Shown: positions 38,665 to 49,182, counted from the stretch's first letter. The stretch: DNA of 49,182 bases from an uncultured Acetatifactor sp. (GCA_934436245.1 CAKSAM010000018.1:1-49182); one strand, 5' to 3'. Notes: generated by a model not told the origin, from the sequence alone. Program-made: numbers and translations.

Positions 38665-39117
38665 TTACAGCATTCCAAGCGCCGATAGCAGTGCACCGAT
38701 GATAATGCCAAAATCCGAGCAGTTGAAGACGACCTTGCGGAACGCCTGCCATTTCACCGGGAAGCTCACATAGTCCACCACGTAACCTCTGTGAAGGCGG
38801 TCATAGGTATTGCTGAATGCACCTCCAAGCAACAGCGCCAGACCCAGTCGCAGCAAATTGTTGCCCCGGTGTCCCAGACTCACAATAAAGACAACGGTCA
38901 ATATCAGTGTAAATGCCAATGACACAGCAGCCACCAGTCTTCTCTTCTTCTGTCCGGCATTGAGCATCATGCCTTTGTTGTGATGCTTGCGGATCAGAAG
39001 TTTTCCACGGCAGATCTCACGTTCTTCCCACTCCCCCACATGTTTTTCTATATAGTTTTTCAGTAGGAAATCTCCCCAGAAGATTCCTGCCAGAATCAAT
39101 AGGCACACGACTGTCAT
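38665..39117 (-). CDS. Divergent signal peptidase II (LspA family)
   Basis: 150 residues, four membrane helices. LspA removes the signal peptide of prolipoproteins. The two catalytic aspartates are recognisable in 'SNTYDRLHRGYVVDYV' and 'VVFNCSDFGIIIGA', matching the family's NxxDR and FNxAD, but the rest is divergent and the segment 'IRKHHNKGMMLNAGQKKR' is unusual. The ATG at 39117 is chosen because AAGGAGCGG precedes it. It follows a membrane-bound XRE regulator by 51 bp, not ileS or rluD as in the housekeeping copy, so it is probably a second LspA with a dedicated substrate. Confidence 0.78.
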   Translation of the reverse strand: MTVVCLLILAGIFWGDFLLKNYIEKHVGEWEEREICRGKLLIRKHHNKGMMLNAGQKKRRLVAAVSLAFTLILTVVFIVSLGHRGNNLLRLGLALLLGGAFSNTYDRLHRGYVVDYVSFPVKWQAFRKVVFNCSDFGIIIGALLSALGML

Positions 39118-39168
39118 ACTTTCCGCTCCTTTTTCACCCGTTGGCCAACATTTCATATCGGGATCTGC

Positions 39169-40170
39169 TTATGTCCGCTCCGTTCTCCGATTCTTTATCT
39201 TCAGAAATGCCAAAAGTGCCCCATATAATACGCCGGCCACAGGCCATACGACCCAGGTAATATCCCAACGCATCGTCGGCAGGCTGATAGCCAGATAAAC
39301 CGCTGTCCAGACACACCAGTAAATTGCTGTCACATGCTCATACTTCCGGTTGACTGCCTTATTCTCTACCGTGTAGTCTCCCTCCTGAAGCAGTTTCTGA
39401 AAACCACCCCAGATAATACCGGACCACACGAACAGCCATACAGCGATCGCCACTACAATGAGCAAAGCATCCGTAGCAAGGATCACCGCATAACCATTAT
39501 TCCCCCAAAAAATGGATACTACCAGCAAAGGTACCACTCCCAGGATACACAATACAACCCCCAGGGTTATGCAGATCCGGTAGGTTCCCGCAAAGGTTTC
39601 TTTTGCTTTCTCCACGATTCCGGACACCCCATATTGCAGTGTCAGCTTTTCTTTTTCCAGATATTCATATTTGTTGTACGGGATTCCGGTGAGAAGAAAT
39701 ACTGCTACCGCAACTACCACCGTCAGCAACAGTACGATAAGACCGATTCCTCCCGCAACATTTTCTGTGATCGTTCCTCTTTTGGCACCTGCCATTCCCA
39801 ACAACCACAACAATACAACGGGAGAGAGCACGCACAGGGATACCGCTGGTGCAATCCGGGCAGCATATTTTTTCGTAGCTTCCAGAAAAGTATTGGCTTC
39901 CTCCACCGTGATCACTTTGCCCTCTGTGATCTCCGGTGTCATTCCATCTGCAAATTCCGTCTCTTCCATTTCATCTTTTAATAAGTAATCCGTAGTGACT
40001 CCGAACAGCTGGCTCATACTGACAATGCGTTCCAGATCCGGGATTGAGGCTCCGCTCTCCCATTTGGATACGGACTGTCTGGAAATGTCCAGTCGTTCTG
40101 CCAGTTCCTCCTGGGACCACCCATATTTCTTACGCAACATTATTATTTTTTCTGACAGGATCATTCTCAT
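39169..40170 (-). CDS. XRE-family regulator with membrane domain
   Basis: 333 residues. An N-terminal Cro/C1-type HTH ('[29 protein letters not shown]') is followed by a linker and about six to eight membrane helices starting near residue 85. Such membrane-anchored XRE proteins are common in Firmicutes and may sense envelope state. ATG at 40170 follows GGAAAGAGAGAG; another ATG is two codons on, and the open frame extends upstream without support. Gene order suggests that it is co-transcribed with the LspA-like gene. Confidence 0.85.
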   Translation of the reverse strand: MRMILSEKIIMLRKKYGWSQEELAERLDISRQSVSKWESGASIPDLERIVSMSQLFGVTTDYLLKDEMEETEFADGMTPEITEGKVITVEEANTFLEATKKYAARIAPAVSLCVLSPVVLLWLLGMAGAKRGTITENVAGGIGLIVLLLTVVVAVAVFLLTGIPYNKYEYLEKEKLTLQYGVSGIVEKAKETFAGTYRICITLGVVLCILGVVPLLVVSIFWGNNGYAVILATDALLIVVAIAVWLFVWSGIIWGGFQKLLQEGDYTVENKAVNRKYEHVTAIYWCVWTAVYLAISLPTMRWDITWVVWPVAGVLYGALLAFLKIKNRRTERT

Positions 40171-40234
40171 TCTCTCTCTTTCCTTTATTAATGTTTTCTT
40201 GTGCACATAGATCGTCGACATAGGAAAATCATAA

Positions 40235-40286
40235 CAAAAGAGCCGGTTGACAACTACCAAGTGCCCTTGTAATTTTGTCAACCGGC
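40235..40286 (-). terminator. Terminator of the GNAT gene
   Basis: Perfect 12-bp stem GCCGGTTGACAA/TTGTCAACCGGC (40242-40253, 40275-40286) with an inner CAAG/CTTG hairpin (40258-40269) and TCTTTTGTT on the minus side. Confidence 0.85.
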
Positions 40287-40324
40287 AGTTGCGTTTCCGG
40301 ATTTTTCTGAAATTTCCGGTAATA

Positions 40325-40960
40325 TTACTGCACCTCACGGATCAGACAGTATTGCTTTAACGGAAAATTCTTCTCCATCACGCCATATACCTTGAATCCG
40401 AACTTTTCATAGAATTCCACATTTTTCGGATTGTGTGTTTCCAGGGAGATCATCAGTTTGTGCTTCTGGGCATAGTCAATGGCTTCCTCCAGAAGCTCCG
40501 CCGCAATCCCATGATGTTGCATGGCAGGATCCACTGCCAGATAGATAATATGAAGTCGCTGATTCTGATGCAGCTGATCCGTCCAGCTGGAATTCAGATA
40601 ATCCTCACCCTTCATAAAATTCCGAAATGTCTTTAACGAGGGATCCTCCTTGATCAGATAGGAATCCGTCTGTAAAGCAGCCATGGCCTCTGTAAAATAG
40701 AACTGGAATACATTGTACGGCTCCGCTTCATCCGATACCACCAATACACTGTTCAGGTCTGCGCTGTCTGCGAAGATCTCACAGGTCGCATAAAATTCAT
40801 CCATGTCACATTTAAACAACTCCGGCATCAGATTTTTACGGACTTCCGGATCCGGAATCAGCGTCTCGTACAACGGATCGTGTGCAAAGCACTGATTCAG
40901 CATTTTCTCCACTTTCGGAAGATCTTCCTTCTGCACTCGATATAGCTTATCACTTTCCAT
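40325..40960 (-). CDS. GNAT family N-acetyltransferase
   Basis: 211 residues. The acetyl-CoA binding core is in the C-terminal half: '[26 protein letters not shown]' (motif A, with Q-x-x-G-x-A) and '[21 protein letters not shown]' (motif B). The N-terminal half is helical, as in GNATs related to YcfK-type enzymes. The acceptor is unknown. No strong Shine-Dalgarno is close to the ATG; GGAG lies about 18 bases upstream. It ends in a clear terminator and is followed by the XRE gene on the same strand. Confidence 0.88.
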   Translation of the reverse strand: MESDKLYRVQKEDLPKVEKMLNQCFAHDPLYETLIPDPEVRKNLMPELFKCDMDEFYATCEIFADSADLNSVLVVSDEAEPYNVFQFYFTEAMAALQTDSYLIKEDPSLKTFRNFMKGEDYLNSSWTDQLHQNQRLHIIYLAVDPAMQHHGIAAELLEEAIDYAQKHKLMISLETHNPKNVEFYEKFGFKVYGVMEKNFPLKQYCLIREVQ

Positions 40961-41050
40961 AATTGTATTTACTGTTATCTCCTTATTATGATGATGTCAG
41001 TCCCCGGCTTTGTTGCCTGCGAATTGTTCCGTGCTCTGCCCTCGCCATCC

Positions 41051-43147
41051 TTACAATTCGAATATCTCTGTCACAGCTTTCTCCATTTGCTGCATGATAT
41101 TCATCAGGCTGACCACAAGCTTGCTGCATGCATGTTCCAGGCTGGCAATTTCTTCCCGATAATCCATTTCCTTCATACCGGATCCTGTCAACATCTCCAA
41201 TTGTCTTTCTTTTTGGAGAAGCTGCTTGACCGTTCCATATAGATTTTCATGCTCCGGCAGCCTTCCGTAGCCCCATTTCAGGCGATCCTTCGGCTGATGG
41301 AATACATAATCTGTAAAATGCCTATATACATCTTCATCAAAATTAAAGGCATAGGCATTGTTATCTACCTGATAAAGCTTACGAAGTGCGGAGGAAAGTC
41401 TCTGTTCCTTCAGATTTCTCACCGCTCCGCCCAGAAGCCTCAGATTTGCACTGCATATCTCATGAGGGTACAACACATTTCCGTACCAGTCAATCCTTAC
41501 AAAAGCATCCTGTTCCTGTTTGAACCTTGCAAGCAGCTTCTGTTCCAGCGGTCTGGTCTGACGGAAAAGTTCCTCCGCCTCGTCGTATTTTCCATCTCTG
41601 AGCAACTGTTTGTAGTTACGGTTGTATTCCTCTACCGCTTCATATTCTTCCCGGCATCTTCTGAGTGCCCGGTCACTTAAAATCTCCAGTTCCTCAATTT
41701 TTTCAAGCAAAACCCTCTTTTTCTCTCCCAGCTGCCCCGCCACATCGGCGCGGTAGCAGATTTCTCGGCATTGTTCCAGTCCTTTCCGGATCCTCTGCAC
41801 CACCGGTGAAAACTGTAACGGCACCACTACCGTTTCATCGAGTGCCAGGATCAGTAGGGCAAACAGTTCATGGTGCAAACGGTATACCTGTTCATCATAA
41901 AACTCATCGTTATCAAACTGAGAATGGTAATGGGTCTCCATAAAGCTTCCGCCGGTGAAATCATTTACCATGGAAGGTACGCCTGCGATCGCCATGGAAA
42001 AATCATCCGACCAGGTCTCGATCGGAGATGTCACTGCTGTCTCTTCCGGGTAGGCTACCGTCAGATTAGGCAGATCCGCCAGATATTCTTCCAAGAAGCT
42101 GACGTATTCATAGCAGCTGCGGATCCTCGCTCTGGTACCATGTGCTAACGCAGGAAGCTCAAAGTTCAGATCTGCGATCACCTTGCCCACCCATTCGGGA
42201 TGTGCGGTGAATATCTGCTCATAAGCTCCTGTGGACCAGTCGAAATTGGAATCCACCACGCCCCATTCCTCGGAAGCCATGGCACAGATCACAATGGTAT
42301 TGTTCGGTTGGAAACCACTGTCCCGTAACGCCTTTGCAATACCAAACATCAGGGCGACCGCTGTATTGTCATCCTGGAATCCGTCAAAATAGGAATCATA
42401 GTGTGCAGACAAAAGTACCATGCGGTCAGGATGTTTTCCGGGGATCCTTCCCACAATATTATAAGTCGTACAGTTCCTTGTCACTCTGGATTCCGCATCA
42501 AAGGCAACCGTTATTTCCTCCTGATCACGCAGCAGCTCCAGCAGATCAGCAGCATCCTTGTGGGAAATGGAAAATGCAGGCGCATCCTCCGGTCCGGCAA
42601 TATCCTGTGCATTCAGCGCTTCATCATCAATCTCACCGTAGCCGCCGCTCTGCACTGCGATCAGGGCTGCAGCCCCTTTTAAATGAGCCTGATATACCGG
42701 ATAGTTGATCCACCACTCGTCTCTCTGATTAATTTCCACAAGCACCAGTTTACCCGTTACATCTTTATCAAGATAATCCTTTTCCGTTCCCTTTCCCAGA
42801 TACATTAGAGAAAATTCCCTGGATCCGTCCGTCACAAAGGTCGTCTGGTAGGCTCCCAGTTCCACCGATACCATTTCTCCTGTCGCATTTTCATACCGTA
42901 ATGTAGCCTTGTGAAATTCCCAGCCGTCTACTGTAACCGCATCCTTGGTCACATCCGACAATCCCAGAGCTTCCATCTCCGTTTTTAACATCTCACCGGT
43001 CGCAAACTCCGCTTTCGATCCCGCCGGACGATAGCCCAGAATCGGATGAGACTTAAACTGCTCCATTCGCTTGGCCAGTTCGTAGGAATATTTTACATCC
43101 AGATTCTGTAATATTTTCTTTTGTAAGGTCACCCCGTTGTCATGCAT
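41051..43147 (-). CDS. M28 family metallopeptidase with inserted PA-like domain
   Basis: 698 residues without a signal peptide. An N-terminal part with a PA-type domain (about 100-200) is followed by the two-zinc aminopeptidase core: His249 in 'LLSAHYDSYFDGF', Asp260 in 'QDDNTA', Glu293/294 in 'MASEEWGV', Asp327 in 'IADLNFE' and His408 in 'METHYHSQFDN'. All expected metal ligands are present. The C-terminal 260 residues are helical, Lys/Glu-rich and unlike standard M28 enzymes, and could mediate oligomerisation. It probably trims peptides in the cytosol. GGAGTGACGG precedes the start. Confidence 0.88.
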   Translation of the reverse strand: MHDNGVTLQKKILQNLDVKYSYELAKRMEQFKSHPILGYRPAGSKAEFATGEMLKTEMEALGLSDVTKDAVTVDGWEFHKATLRYENATGEMVSVELGAYQTTFVTDGSREFSLMYLGKGTEKDYLDKDVTGKLVLVEINQRDEWWINYPVYQAHLKGAAALIAVQSGGYGEIDDEALNAQDIAGPEDAPAFSISHKDAADLLELLRDQEEITVAFDAESRVTRNCTTYNIVGRIPGKHPDRMVLLSAHYDSYFDGFQDDNTAVALMFGIAKALRDSGFQPNNTIVICAMASEEWGVVDSNFDWSTGAYEQIFTAHPEWVGKVIADLNFELPALAHGTRARIRSCYEYVSFLEEYLADLPNLTVAYPEETAVTSPIETWSDDFSMAIAGVPSMVNDFTGGSFMETHYHSQFDNDEFYDEQVYRLHHELFALLILALDETVVVPLQFSPVVQRIRKGLEQCREICYRADVAGQLGEKKRVLLEKIEELEILSDRALRRCREEYEAVEEYNRNYKQLLRDGKYDEAEELFRQTRPLEQKLLARFKQEQDAFVRIDWYGNVLYPHEICSANLRLLGGAVRNLKEQRLSSALRKLYQVDNNAYAFNFDEDVYRHFTDYVFHQPKDRLKWGYGRLPEHENLYGTVKQLLQKERQLEMLTGSGMKEMDYREEIASLEHACSKLVVSLMNIMQQMEKAVTEIFEL

Positions 43148-43203
43148 GTTCCGTCACTCCGTCTCTGTTATTTTCACATTCCGCCTGCTTTTCATAAAAC
43201 ACA

Positions 43204-44646
43204 TTACCGCTTTATAACCATTGCGTTCATTTCCTCTGTGATCTTCTTCAAGATTTCGCTGTTTCTCTCCTCCGCTTCCAGTGTTTCGCTGGCATGGGCC
43301 GATACTTCCTCTGTTGTAGCTGAGATTGTCTGGATGGAATCCACGATTTCCTGGTTCGCTGCTTTCAGGGCATCTACTATCTGAAGCATCTGTCCCAGAT
43401 TATCCACGATTGTATAGCTGCTGTCTTCAATTGCCTGGAAGCTGTCCGCAGCACGCATTGTTCCTTCCTTTTGGCTGCCAATGCCATCTATCATCTGACG
43501 GATGACCGTTACCACCTCTTCAATCGCTCCGGATACATTTTGAATCAGCTCCGCAATATTACCGGTAGCATCCTTTGTCTGGGTAGCCATTCCCGAAATC
43601 TCTGTAGCCACTACAGAAAATCCACGGCCGGCCTCACCGGCTCTGGCTGCTTCGATGCTGGCGTTCAATGCCAACAGGCTTGTCTGTGTGGCAATCTTGC
43701 TGATGATCTCCACAATAGAATGCATTTCCTGCATATAGTGATCCAGTGTTTCCAGCTTTTGTGCTGCCAGTTCACTGTATCTTGCAGAATCCTCTGCCTG
43801 CTCTTTCAGACCTGTCATTTCTTCCTTCCCGGTATCCAATATTTCTATCGTATGTTCCATATTGTTTCCGATTGTCTCTGCCACTTCACCCACAGTATTT
43901 ACTTTTTCCTGAATAGCCTCCGTCTGGGCAGTCTGCTGCTGAATCGCCGCAGCAGATTCCCCAGAACCGGCGGATACCTCCTCCATGGCTGTTTTGGTGC
44001 TGTCAAATGCAGTTTCCAGTTTATTCAGTTCTATCGTTATCTCCTGTGCAGAAGTCTCCAGACGGGTACTCATTTCCATGACCTCTTGCAATGTCGCTTC
44101 TGTACGGTTCTGCGCAGCAGTAATATTCTCTATATTTTCATTCGTGTTCTTCTGATTGGATATGGTAGCATAGATAGAGGTAAAACACAGCAGAAGCATT
44201 ACAAAAATCTGTATCGCCCCGGCATCCCGACCCAGATAACCGAAGCCACCCTGTGTTGCTCCGAGGATCACCACCAGGATATTCTCTACTACTGTCCCGA
44301 CGTTAATAAGCATAAATGCCTTTACATCATGATAAGGCATGACTGCAAACATCATGGGGATCACAAATGCATACACCATATTGCACTGTGCCGTAAAAAG
44401 CAGCACCGTATAAAACAATGCAAATCCAACCAGTGACAAATGTTTGATAGCTTTTGCTGCATGATCCCTCTTCCAGCATATAAATTCTGCCAAAACCGGT
44501 ACGATTCCCAGCAGCAGAAGCACTGCCAATACCGGTGCTGTCACGGTATGGTTGACAAATCCGGCAATACTTATGATAAGCATACAAAAATCAATCACAC
44601 AATGCGATATCATAGCCACACGGTTACTTCGTTCGAGCTCTTTCAT
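43204..44646 (-). CDS. Methyl-accepting chemotaxis protein, membrane sensor type
   Basis: 480 residues. The N-terminal 170 residues are five to six membrane helices with no large extracellular loop and no HAMP domain. A long cytosolic coiled coil follows, with the signalling tip '[26 protein letters not shown]'. Such receptors sense membrane-level or intracellular cues and relay to CheA. ATG at 44646 has GAAGGAAAACAGT in front; the open frame extends further without support. No che genes are in view. Confidence 0.92.
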   Translation of the reverse strand: MKELERSNRVAMISHCVIDFCMLIISIAGFVNHTVTAPVLAVLLLLGIVPVLAEFICWKRDHAAKAIKHLSLVGFALFYTVLLFTAQCNMVYAFVIPMMFAVMPYHDVKAFMLINVGTVVENILVVILGATQGGFGYLGRDAGAIQIFVMLLLCFTSIYATISNQKNTNENIENITAAQNRTEATLQEVMEMSTRLETSAQEITIELNKLETAFDSTKTAMEEVSAGSGESAAAIQQQTAQTEAIQEKVNTVGEVAETIGNNMEHTIEILDTGKEEMTGLKEQAEDSARYSELAAQKLETLDHYMQEMHSIVEIISKIATQTSLLALNASIEAARAGEAGRGFSVVATEISGMATQTKDATGNIAELIQNVSGAIEEVVTVIRQMIDGIGSQKEGTMRAADSFQAIEDSSYTIVDNLGQMLQIVDALKAANQEIVDSIQTISATTEEVSAHASETLEAEERNSEILKKITEEMNAMVIKR

Positions 44647-44785
44647 ACTGTTTTCCTTCTTTCCCGTAAAATGAATTGCAAAATATGCTGGTGTCCGGGG
44701 CAAAAGCCTCTGGCAACTCATATTTTATTTTCGCATATCATTTATATTGTAGTTCATGTTGGTATCACCGTCAATAAAACAGCAT

Positions 44786-44830
44786 AAAAATACAGTGCGG
44801 TTTTCTCACTAAAAACTGCACTGTATTTTT
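44786..44830. terminator. Terminator between the two chemoreceptor genes
   Basis: 13-bp perfect stem AAAAATACAGTGC/GCACTGTATTTTT (44786-44798 with 44818-44830), extended inside by a TTTT/AAAA pairing. It follows the second receptor gene on the minus strand, so each receptor is probably transcribed alone. Confidence 0.88.
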
Positions 44831-44884
44831 TCTTTATGATATTTATCTCCCTGCCGGATGCGCTCCGACACCCCTCTTACAACT

Positions 44885-46666
44885 TTATACTTTGAAAACA
44901 TCCAGTACCTTTTCCAGTTTGTCCGCCAAAGTCATCAGTTTCTCAGAAGAGGTCATCAGTTCTGTCATGGTATCGCTCATGCCATGGGCTGCCTGCATTG
45001 TACTGTCCGCTGATGCCGCATTCTGTTCGGAAATAGCTGAAAGGCCTTCCACTACATCGCGGATCGCACTTCCGGACTGTCCCAGAACTTCCACCTTCTC
45101 CTGAATACCGCCGATATGATGCAGAGAATTCTCTACACCATCCGCCACTGCCGCAGTCTTGACCCCGGTTTCCTCCAGTTTGCTCTGCTGATGATTCATA
45201 TTGGCTTCCACTTCACCCATGATCTCCACCATTCTGCCGGAAGATTCCATAATATCCTGGATGATCTGCTCAATCTCGGTTGCAGAACGTTTGGACTGAT
45301 CTGCCAGTTTGCTGATCTGTTCTGCCACCACTGCGAAGCCTCTTCCAGCTTCTCCTGCTCTGGCTGCCTCAATGCTGGCATTCAGTGACAGTAGATCCGT
45401 CTCATCCGCAATATCCTGAATCATGGAGACTGCCTTGGTGATGTTCTGGATTGCACTGTTCATGTCTGTAATCTGCTCCGCTACCCGCAGCACCGATTCT
45501 TTCGTACTTTCGTTGGAACTGTTCAGTTCCTTCATGATCTCCTCGGATGCCTTCTCCGCCTCCGCCATCCTGCCGGCATAATCCGTCAGAGAATTCACTT
45601 CACTGGAGATATACTCAATCTGTTCGCCGATACGTACCACGTTCGTATTTGCATCCGTTGTTTCGTTCGCCTGATTCCGTGCACCGTCTGATATCTCGCC
45701 GACAGCATGGTATACATCATTCACAGCTTCCTGTGTATCCTGTGCCATTTTAATCAGTTTATCTGCCGATCCGGTCAGGTCATCCGCAGAATCTTTGATC
45801 TCCGTTACAATCGAACGGAGAGTTTTTTGCAGTTTTACAGAAATACGATATACATCCCCAAGTTCATCCTTTTTCCGGCACTGCTTCTCATCCGGCTCTG
45901 CATCCAGTTCTCCTGCCACAATCCTGCCCAGAAAATGTTTGGTCTTCTTCATGGTCTTGACCATGCTGCGGGATAATATACTTACCAGAACTGCCGCAAC
46001 GGCAACACATATCACAGCGATCAGGATAATATCCTTGACTTGCATCAAGATTGTATCCTTGACATTCTGCACCGGCGTCGCCACTTCGATGGCACCGATC
46101 ACAGAGCCGTCAGAATTGATCAATGGCTGATAATATACATAATAATCCACCTCTGAAATTATACAATCCTTGAGAAACAGTGGTTGTCCCGTCTGGATCT
46201 GCTCATATACCTCATCCTCCAGACCGGTACCGTTAATACGTCCTCCCTGTGGCTTTTTAAGCGTCGTGATCAGACGCATATTTCCATACAAAAACGATAC
46301 CTGAAATCCTGTTTTCTCCTGTAATCCATCAATCAGCTGCGTCTCCCCTGAAATAGATGTGCCGCCTTTACGTACCTTGCCGCTACTATCTCTGGTGTAA
46401 TCACCCTCGTAAAGGTTGGTATAAGTCTCATCCACACTGACGCCTACAATCTGTAAAGACTGTTCAATCTGTTCTTCGATCCCTGCTTCCAATGCTTTGG
46501 AGCCAACAGTTGCCACCAGTGTACACACAATGATCATCGGCAACAGACTCAATGACAGAATCTTTTTGGAGATCGTAAAGAATGGCTTTCCCTTCTTTTT
46601 TTCCCGTTTTACTGTATTCCCTTTTACTTCCGTTTTCTTGTTCTCTGTCTTCTTCATACTTACCAC
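44885..46666 (-). CDS. Methyl-accepting chemotaxis protein with Cache sensor
   Basis: 593 residues. A Lys-rich cytosolic N-terminus (about 1-30) leads to a membrane helix, an extracellular Cache-type sensor (about 60-205; '[18 protein letters not shown]', '[22 protein letters not shown]'), a second helix, HAMP and the MCP coiled coil with '[26 protein letters not shown]'. Cache domains bind small molecules such as organic acids. The frame starts at a GTG with AAAGG five bases upstream; an ATG three codons later is possible. It has its own promoter. Confidence 0.93.
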   Translation of the reverse strand: MVSMKKTENKKTEVKGNTVKREKKKGKPFFTISKKILSLSLLPMIIVCTLVATVGSKALEAGIEEQIEQSLQIVGVSVDETYTNLYEGDYTRDSSGKVRKGGTSISGETQLIDGLQEKTGFQVSFLYGNMRLITTLKKPQGGRINGTGLEDEVYEQIQTGQPLFLKDCIISEVDYYVYYQPLINSDGSVIGAIEVATPVQNVKDTILMQVKDIILIAVICVAVAAVLVSILSRSMVKTMKKTKHFLGRIVAGELDAEPDEKQCRKKDELGDVYRISVKLQKTLRSIVTEIKDSADDLTGSADKLIKMAQDTQEAVNDVYHAVGEISDGARNQANETTDANTNVVRIGEQIEYISSEVNSLTDYAGRMAEAEKASEEIMKELNSSNESTKESVLRVAEQITDMNSAIQNITKAVSMIQDIADETDLLSLNASIEAARAGEAGRGFAVVAEQISKLADQSKRSATEIEQIIQDIMESSGRMVEIMGEVEANMNHQQSKLEETGVKTAAVADGVENSLHHIGGIQEKVEVLGQSGSAIRDVVEGLSAISEQNAASADSTMQAAHGMSDTMTELMTSSEKLMTLADKLEKVLDVFKV

Positions 46667-46740
46667 ATCTGCCTTTCTGTAAAAGACTTCGTCACATTTT
46701 GTCCGTCTCGAAAACGTTTAAGTATTTTCTCAGTGAAATC

Positions 46741-46769
46741 ATTGTAACATTTTCTATATAGCAATACAA
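46741..46769 (-). promoter_or_regulatory. Promoter of the Cache chemoreceptor gene
   Basis: Minus-strand -35 TTGTAT (46764-46769), 17-bp spacer, -10 TACAAT (46741-46746), a sigma-A type rather than a flagellar sigma promoter. Confidence 0.7.
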
Positions 46770-46844
46770 TTCGACAAAATTACAAGTATTTTACTGTCAG
46801 ATTTGGTCATTTTTCCTCAACGTTAAGTAAAAACATCTTTTTAT

Positions 46845-48200
46845 TTACGAAACAGTTAAGTTTTTCTGCTTCCAGACCGGCATGCGCAGTATCTTTATTA
46901 AAAGCGGAATGATCATGATAAACCACACAATGGGCTCCGCAGCGATGACACCCGGGTATCCGAACATGGGCACCAGCGTCGCTGCGATCACCATTTTCCC
47001 TATCATTTCCAGAGAGCTGGAGATCAGCGGTACGATCCGCTCTCCCAGTCCCTGCATGGAGTTTCTCACAATACAGATTACCGCTGTCACATAGTAGAAC
47101 AGCGTATCTACCTTCAGGTATAATGTGGCATTGTAGATCACTTCCGGATTTTTGCTGCCGGTGACCAGCCATACCAGCCAGTCACCGATAGTATAAGCGG
47201 TCACAATGTTAAGCGTACACCAGATACAGGTATAACCGGTTGCCAACAGGATTCCTCTGCGGATCCGGTCGATCTTACCGGCTCCCAGATTTTGTCCGCA
47301 ATAGGTCGCCATGGTCTGACCGAAGACGCTGAACATGATCATGAAGATCTCAGAGATCTTGCGGGCTGCCGTATGGGCAATGATAATATTCTGTCCCAGC
47401 TTGTTGATAGAAGTCTGCAGTGTCAGTGTACCGATATTGACCAGCGAGCTCATGAATCCCATGGAAAGACCGGAGCTTAGCATATTGCGGAGCATTCCGG
47501 CATCCTGCAGCTTCAGATCATCCACACGTATCCGCAGAATTTCATACTTTTTCCACAGATAGACCGCACACACCACCACAGCGATCAGCTGCGACAGCAC
47601 AGTAGCAACTGCGGCGCCCAGCACTCCCATATGCAGCATCACGATCAGAAGCAGATCTCCTCCGATATTCAGCACCACCGACACCGCCAGCACGATCAGT
47701 GGGGTCACGGTATCTCCGATCGCTCTTAAGGTCGCCGATAATACATCATATAATAGGGTAACAACAAGTCCCGCTATGATCACGGATACATACTGTGTTG
47801 CTGTGTTCAGCAGATTTTCCGGCACATTCAGGAATCTGAGAATCGGCTGTAAAAATACAAGCCCTCCTATCGTCAGTACCACAGCCGCCAATAGCCCAAG
47901 CACCAGAGAATTGCCTAAGGATCTGCGCAATCTGTCCATATCCTTCGCTCCGAAGCACTGTGCCGAAATAATAGCAAAACCATTGCACATTCCCATCAGG
48001 AACTGTACGATCAGGTTGCTCAGCGTCATCGTGGCCCCCACTGCCGCCAGGGCATTATCTCCCAGAAAAGTACCTACGATGCGGGTATCTGCCAGGCTGT
48101 AAGTAAGTTGCAATAAATTGGCCAAAAAAATAGGAAGGGCAAACGTCAGTATCAAAACTGACGGTCTGCCCTTTGTAAGATCTTTCATATAGTTCCTCAC
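46845..48200 (-). CDS. MATE family efflux transporter (second copy)
   Basis: 451 residues, about twelve helices. It starts 'MKDLTKGRPSVLILTFALP' and has 'LTYSLADTRIVGTFLGDNAL', closely parallel to the MATE protein at 21.3-22.6 kb but clearly a different paralogue. The substrate is unknown. GTGAGGAACTAT precedes the ATG used at the MRNYMKDL start; an inner Met is four codons later. No partner regulator lies beside it. Confidence 0.93.
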   Translation of the reverse strand: MRNYMKDLTKGRPSVLILTFALPIFLANLLQLTYSLADTRIVGTFLGDNALAAVGATMTLSNLIVQFLMGMCNGFAIISAQCFGAKDMDRLRRSLGNSLVLGLLAAVVLTIGGLVFLQPILRFLNVPENLLNTATQYVSVIIAGLVVTLLYDVLSATLRAIGDTVTPLIVLAVSVVLNIGGDLLLIVMLHMGVLGAAVATVLSQLIAVVVCAVYLWKKYEILRIRVDDLKLQDAGMLRNMLSSGLSMGFMSSLVNIGTLTLQTSINKLGQNIIIAHTAARKISEIFMIMFSVFGQTMATYCGQNLGAGKIDRIRRGILLATGYTCIWCTLNIVTAYTIGDWLVWLVTGSKNPEVIYNATLYLKVDTLFYYVTAVICIVRNSMQGLGERIVPLISSSLEMIGKMVIAATLVPMFGYPGVIAAEPIVWFIMIIPLLIKILRMPVWKQKNLTVS

Positions 48201-48211
48201 TTCTATACTTT

Positions 48212-48234
48212 TGGAAAAATTGTAGATTTTTCCA
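48212..48234. other. Hairpin before the second MATE gene
   Basis: TGGAAAAAT/ATTTTTCCA, nine perfect pairs with a five-base loop, between the symporter stop and the MATE start on the minus strand. There is no T-run beyond the stem, so it may be a weak terminator or a leader hairpin. Confidence 0.5.
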
Positions 48235-48258
48235 GCGTGATAGGGCTACAGAACTTTT

Positions 48259-49182
48259 TTAAAACTTTTTCTTGGCATTGTCAAGGTATTTCTTGGTCTC
48301 AGCCACAACCACACCGTTTAATGCCAGCAGTGCGATCAGGTTCGGGATCGCCATCAGACCGTTGAAAATATCTGCGATGGTCCATACTGCCTTAACAGTC
48401 ATGTAGGGTCCGATGAATACGCAGGCAATGTAGATCCAACGGTATACCTTGATCGCCTTCGGCTTCTGACCGATCAGGTATTCCAGGCATCTCTCACTGT
48501 AGTAATCCCATCCAAGGATCGTGGTAAATGCAAAGAATACCAGACATACCATCAGGATAAAGGATGCGATGGAGCTGTTAAAAGGCAGTCCCTGCTGGAA
48601 AGCTCTGGTGGTAACATCCACGCCGTCCAGACCTACGTTCCAGGAATCGGTAATTACGATTGTAAGACCGGTCATGGTACAAATGATCAGCGTATCAATG
48701 ATGGTACCCATCATGGAGATCAGGCCCTGCGTGGCAGGAGAATCGGTCTGCGCTGCAGCCGCTGCGATCGGTGCGCTACCGATACCTGCTTCATTGGAGA
48801 AAATGCCTCTCGCAATACCCTTCTGCATCGCCATGATAACCGCTCCCAAAGCACCGCCGGCTACGGCACGCATACCGAAGGCGCTCTGTATAATGGTCAC
48901 AATAGCAGAGGGAATGGCAGTTACATTAAAGATCAGTACTAACAGACAGGCTACCACATAAGTCACTGCCATAAAAGGAACGATGACCTGTGCCACAGTG
49001 GAAATTCGCTTTAAGCCGCCGATGACTACCAGTGCCACACAGATAGTCAAAAGAATTCCGGAGATCACCACGCTCCAGGAATAGTCCATGCCGAAGAGCT
49101 GTACCGTATGTGCATTGTTCGCATCGAAGAAATTATGTACCGCACTGGTGATACCGTTGATCTGGGTAAAGGTTCCGATACC
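48259..49182 (-). CDS. Sodium:alanine symporter family protein (partial, 5' end cut)
   Basis: About 307 C-terminal residues of an AGCS/AlsT transporter, which takes up alanine or glycine with sodium. The frame stays open to the window edge ('GIGTFTQINGITSAVHNFF' is the first visible part), so the ATG at 49089 is internal and not the start. Family marks include 'GIARGIFSNEAGIGSAPIAA', 'TMTGLTIVITDSW' and 'ILGWDYYSERCLEYL'. It ends just before the hairpin upstream of the second MATE gene. Confidence 0.93.
   Translation of the reverse strand, partial: GIGTFTQINGITSAVHNFFDANNAHTVQLFGMDYSWSVVISGILLTICVALVVIGGLKRISTVAQVIVPFMAVTYVVACLLVLIFNVTAIPSAIVTIIQSAFGMRAVAGGALGAVIMAMQKGIARGIFSNEAGIGSAPIAAAAAQTDSPATQGLISMMGTIIDTLIICTMTGLTIVITDSWNVGLDGVDVTTRAFQQGLPFNSSIASFILMVCLVFFAFTTILGWDYYSERCLEYLIGQKPKAIKVYRWIYIACVFIGPYMTVKAVWTIADIFNGLMAIPNLIALLALNGVVVAETKKYLDNAKKKF

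Overview
The window looks like chromosomal DNA from a low-to-moderate GC, Gram-positive, spore-lineage anaerobe, most likely a Lachnospiraceae-type member of the Clostridia. This is inferred from gene content: SpoVG, paired glgC/glgD, a DnaD-like protein followed by a DnaC/DnaI-like loader, a long Prs, DUF4867, and a monoderm-style Tad pilus set with no outer-membrane secretin. No rRNA, tRNA, transposase or CRISPR array was found. Both ends cut through genes.

Left part (1-5.2 kb, minus strand): a cut small multidrug-export family gene, hisC, a family 2 glycosyltransferase, and a polar amino acid ABC transporter (ATPase, permease, lipoprotein). A perfect 16-bp hairpin separates the lipoprotein gene from its permease.

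5.2-16.8 kb (minus strand): the main accessory region. It is a compact Tad/Flp-type pilus operon read as secretion ATPase, TadB-like, TadC-like, Flp-like pilin, TadE-like pseudopilin, a larger pseudopilin, CpaB/SAF protein, a 1364-residue secreted glycine-rich/InlB-repeat protein and a divergent prepilin peptidase. Just upstream lies a separately terminated protein with a degenerate GGDEF and an intact EAL domain, which points to c-di-GMP control. A 37-residue membrane peptide gene and a decayed ABC-exporter fragment follow.

17.4-29.4 kb: an ABC-F (Uup-like) ATPase, a GH2 glycosidase converging on a MATE exporter with overlapping 3' ends, a pentose-type operon (xylulokinase, DUF4867, fucose/arabinose-isomerase family) with a divergent LacI regulator, and a tocopherol-cyclase-family protein.

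29.4-37.7 kb: spoVG and glgCD on the minus strand, then divergent murC, dnaD-like, dnaI-like and prs on the plus strand. The murC-dnaD gap carries a dense DnaA-box cluster with boxes in direct abutment.

37.7-38.7 kb has no gene but is full of structure: two related, ~240-bp, extended hairpin elements in opposite orientation, an AT-rich array of three inverted repeats built on one 9-bp motif, and a 15-bp inverted repeat around a terminator. This is the least explained part of the window.

38.7-49.2 kb (minus strand): a divergent LspA with a membrane-anchored XRE regulator, a GNAT acetyltransferase, an M28 peptidase, two chemoreceptors, a second MATE exporter and a cut sodium:alanine symporter. 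Promoters and hairpins were located by eye; none has experimental support here.
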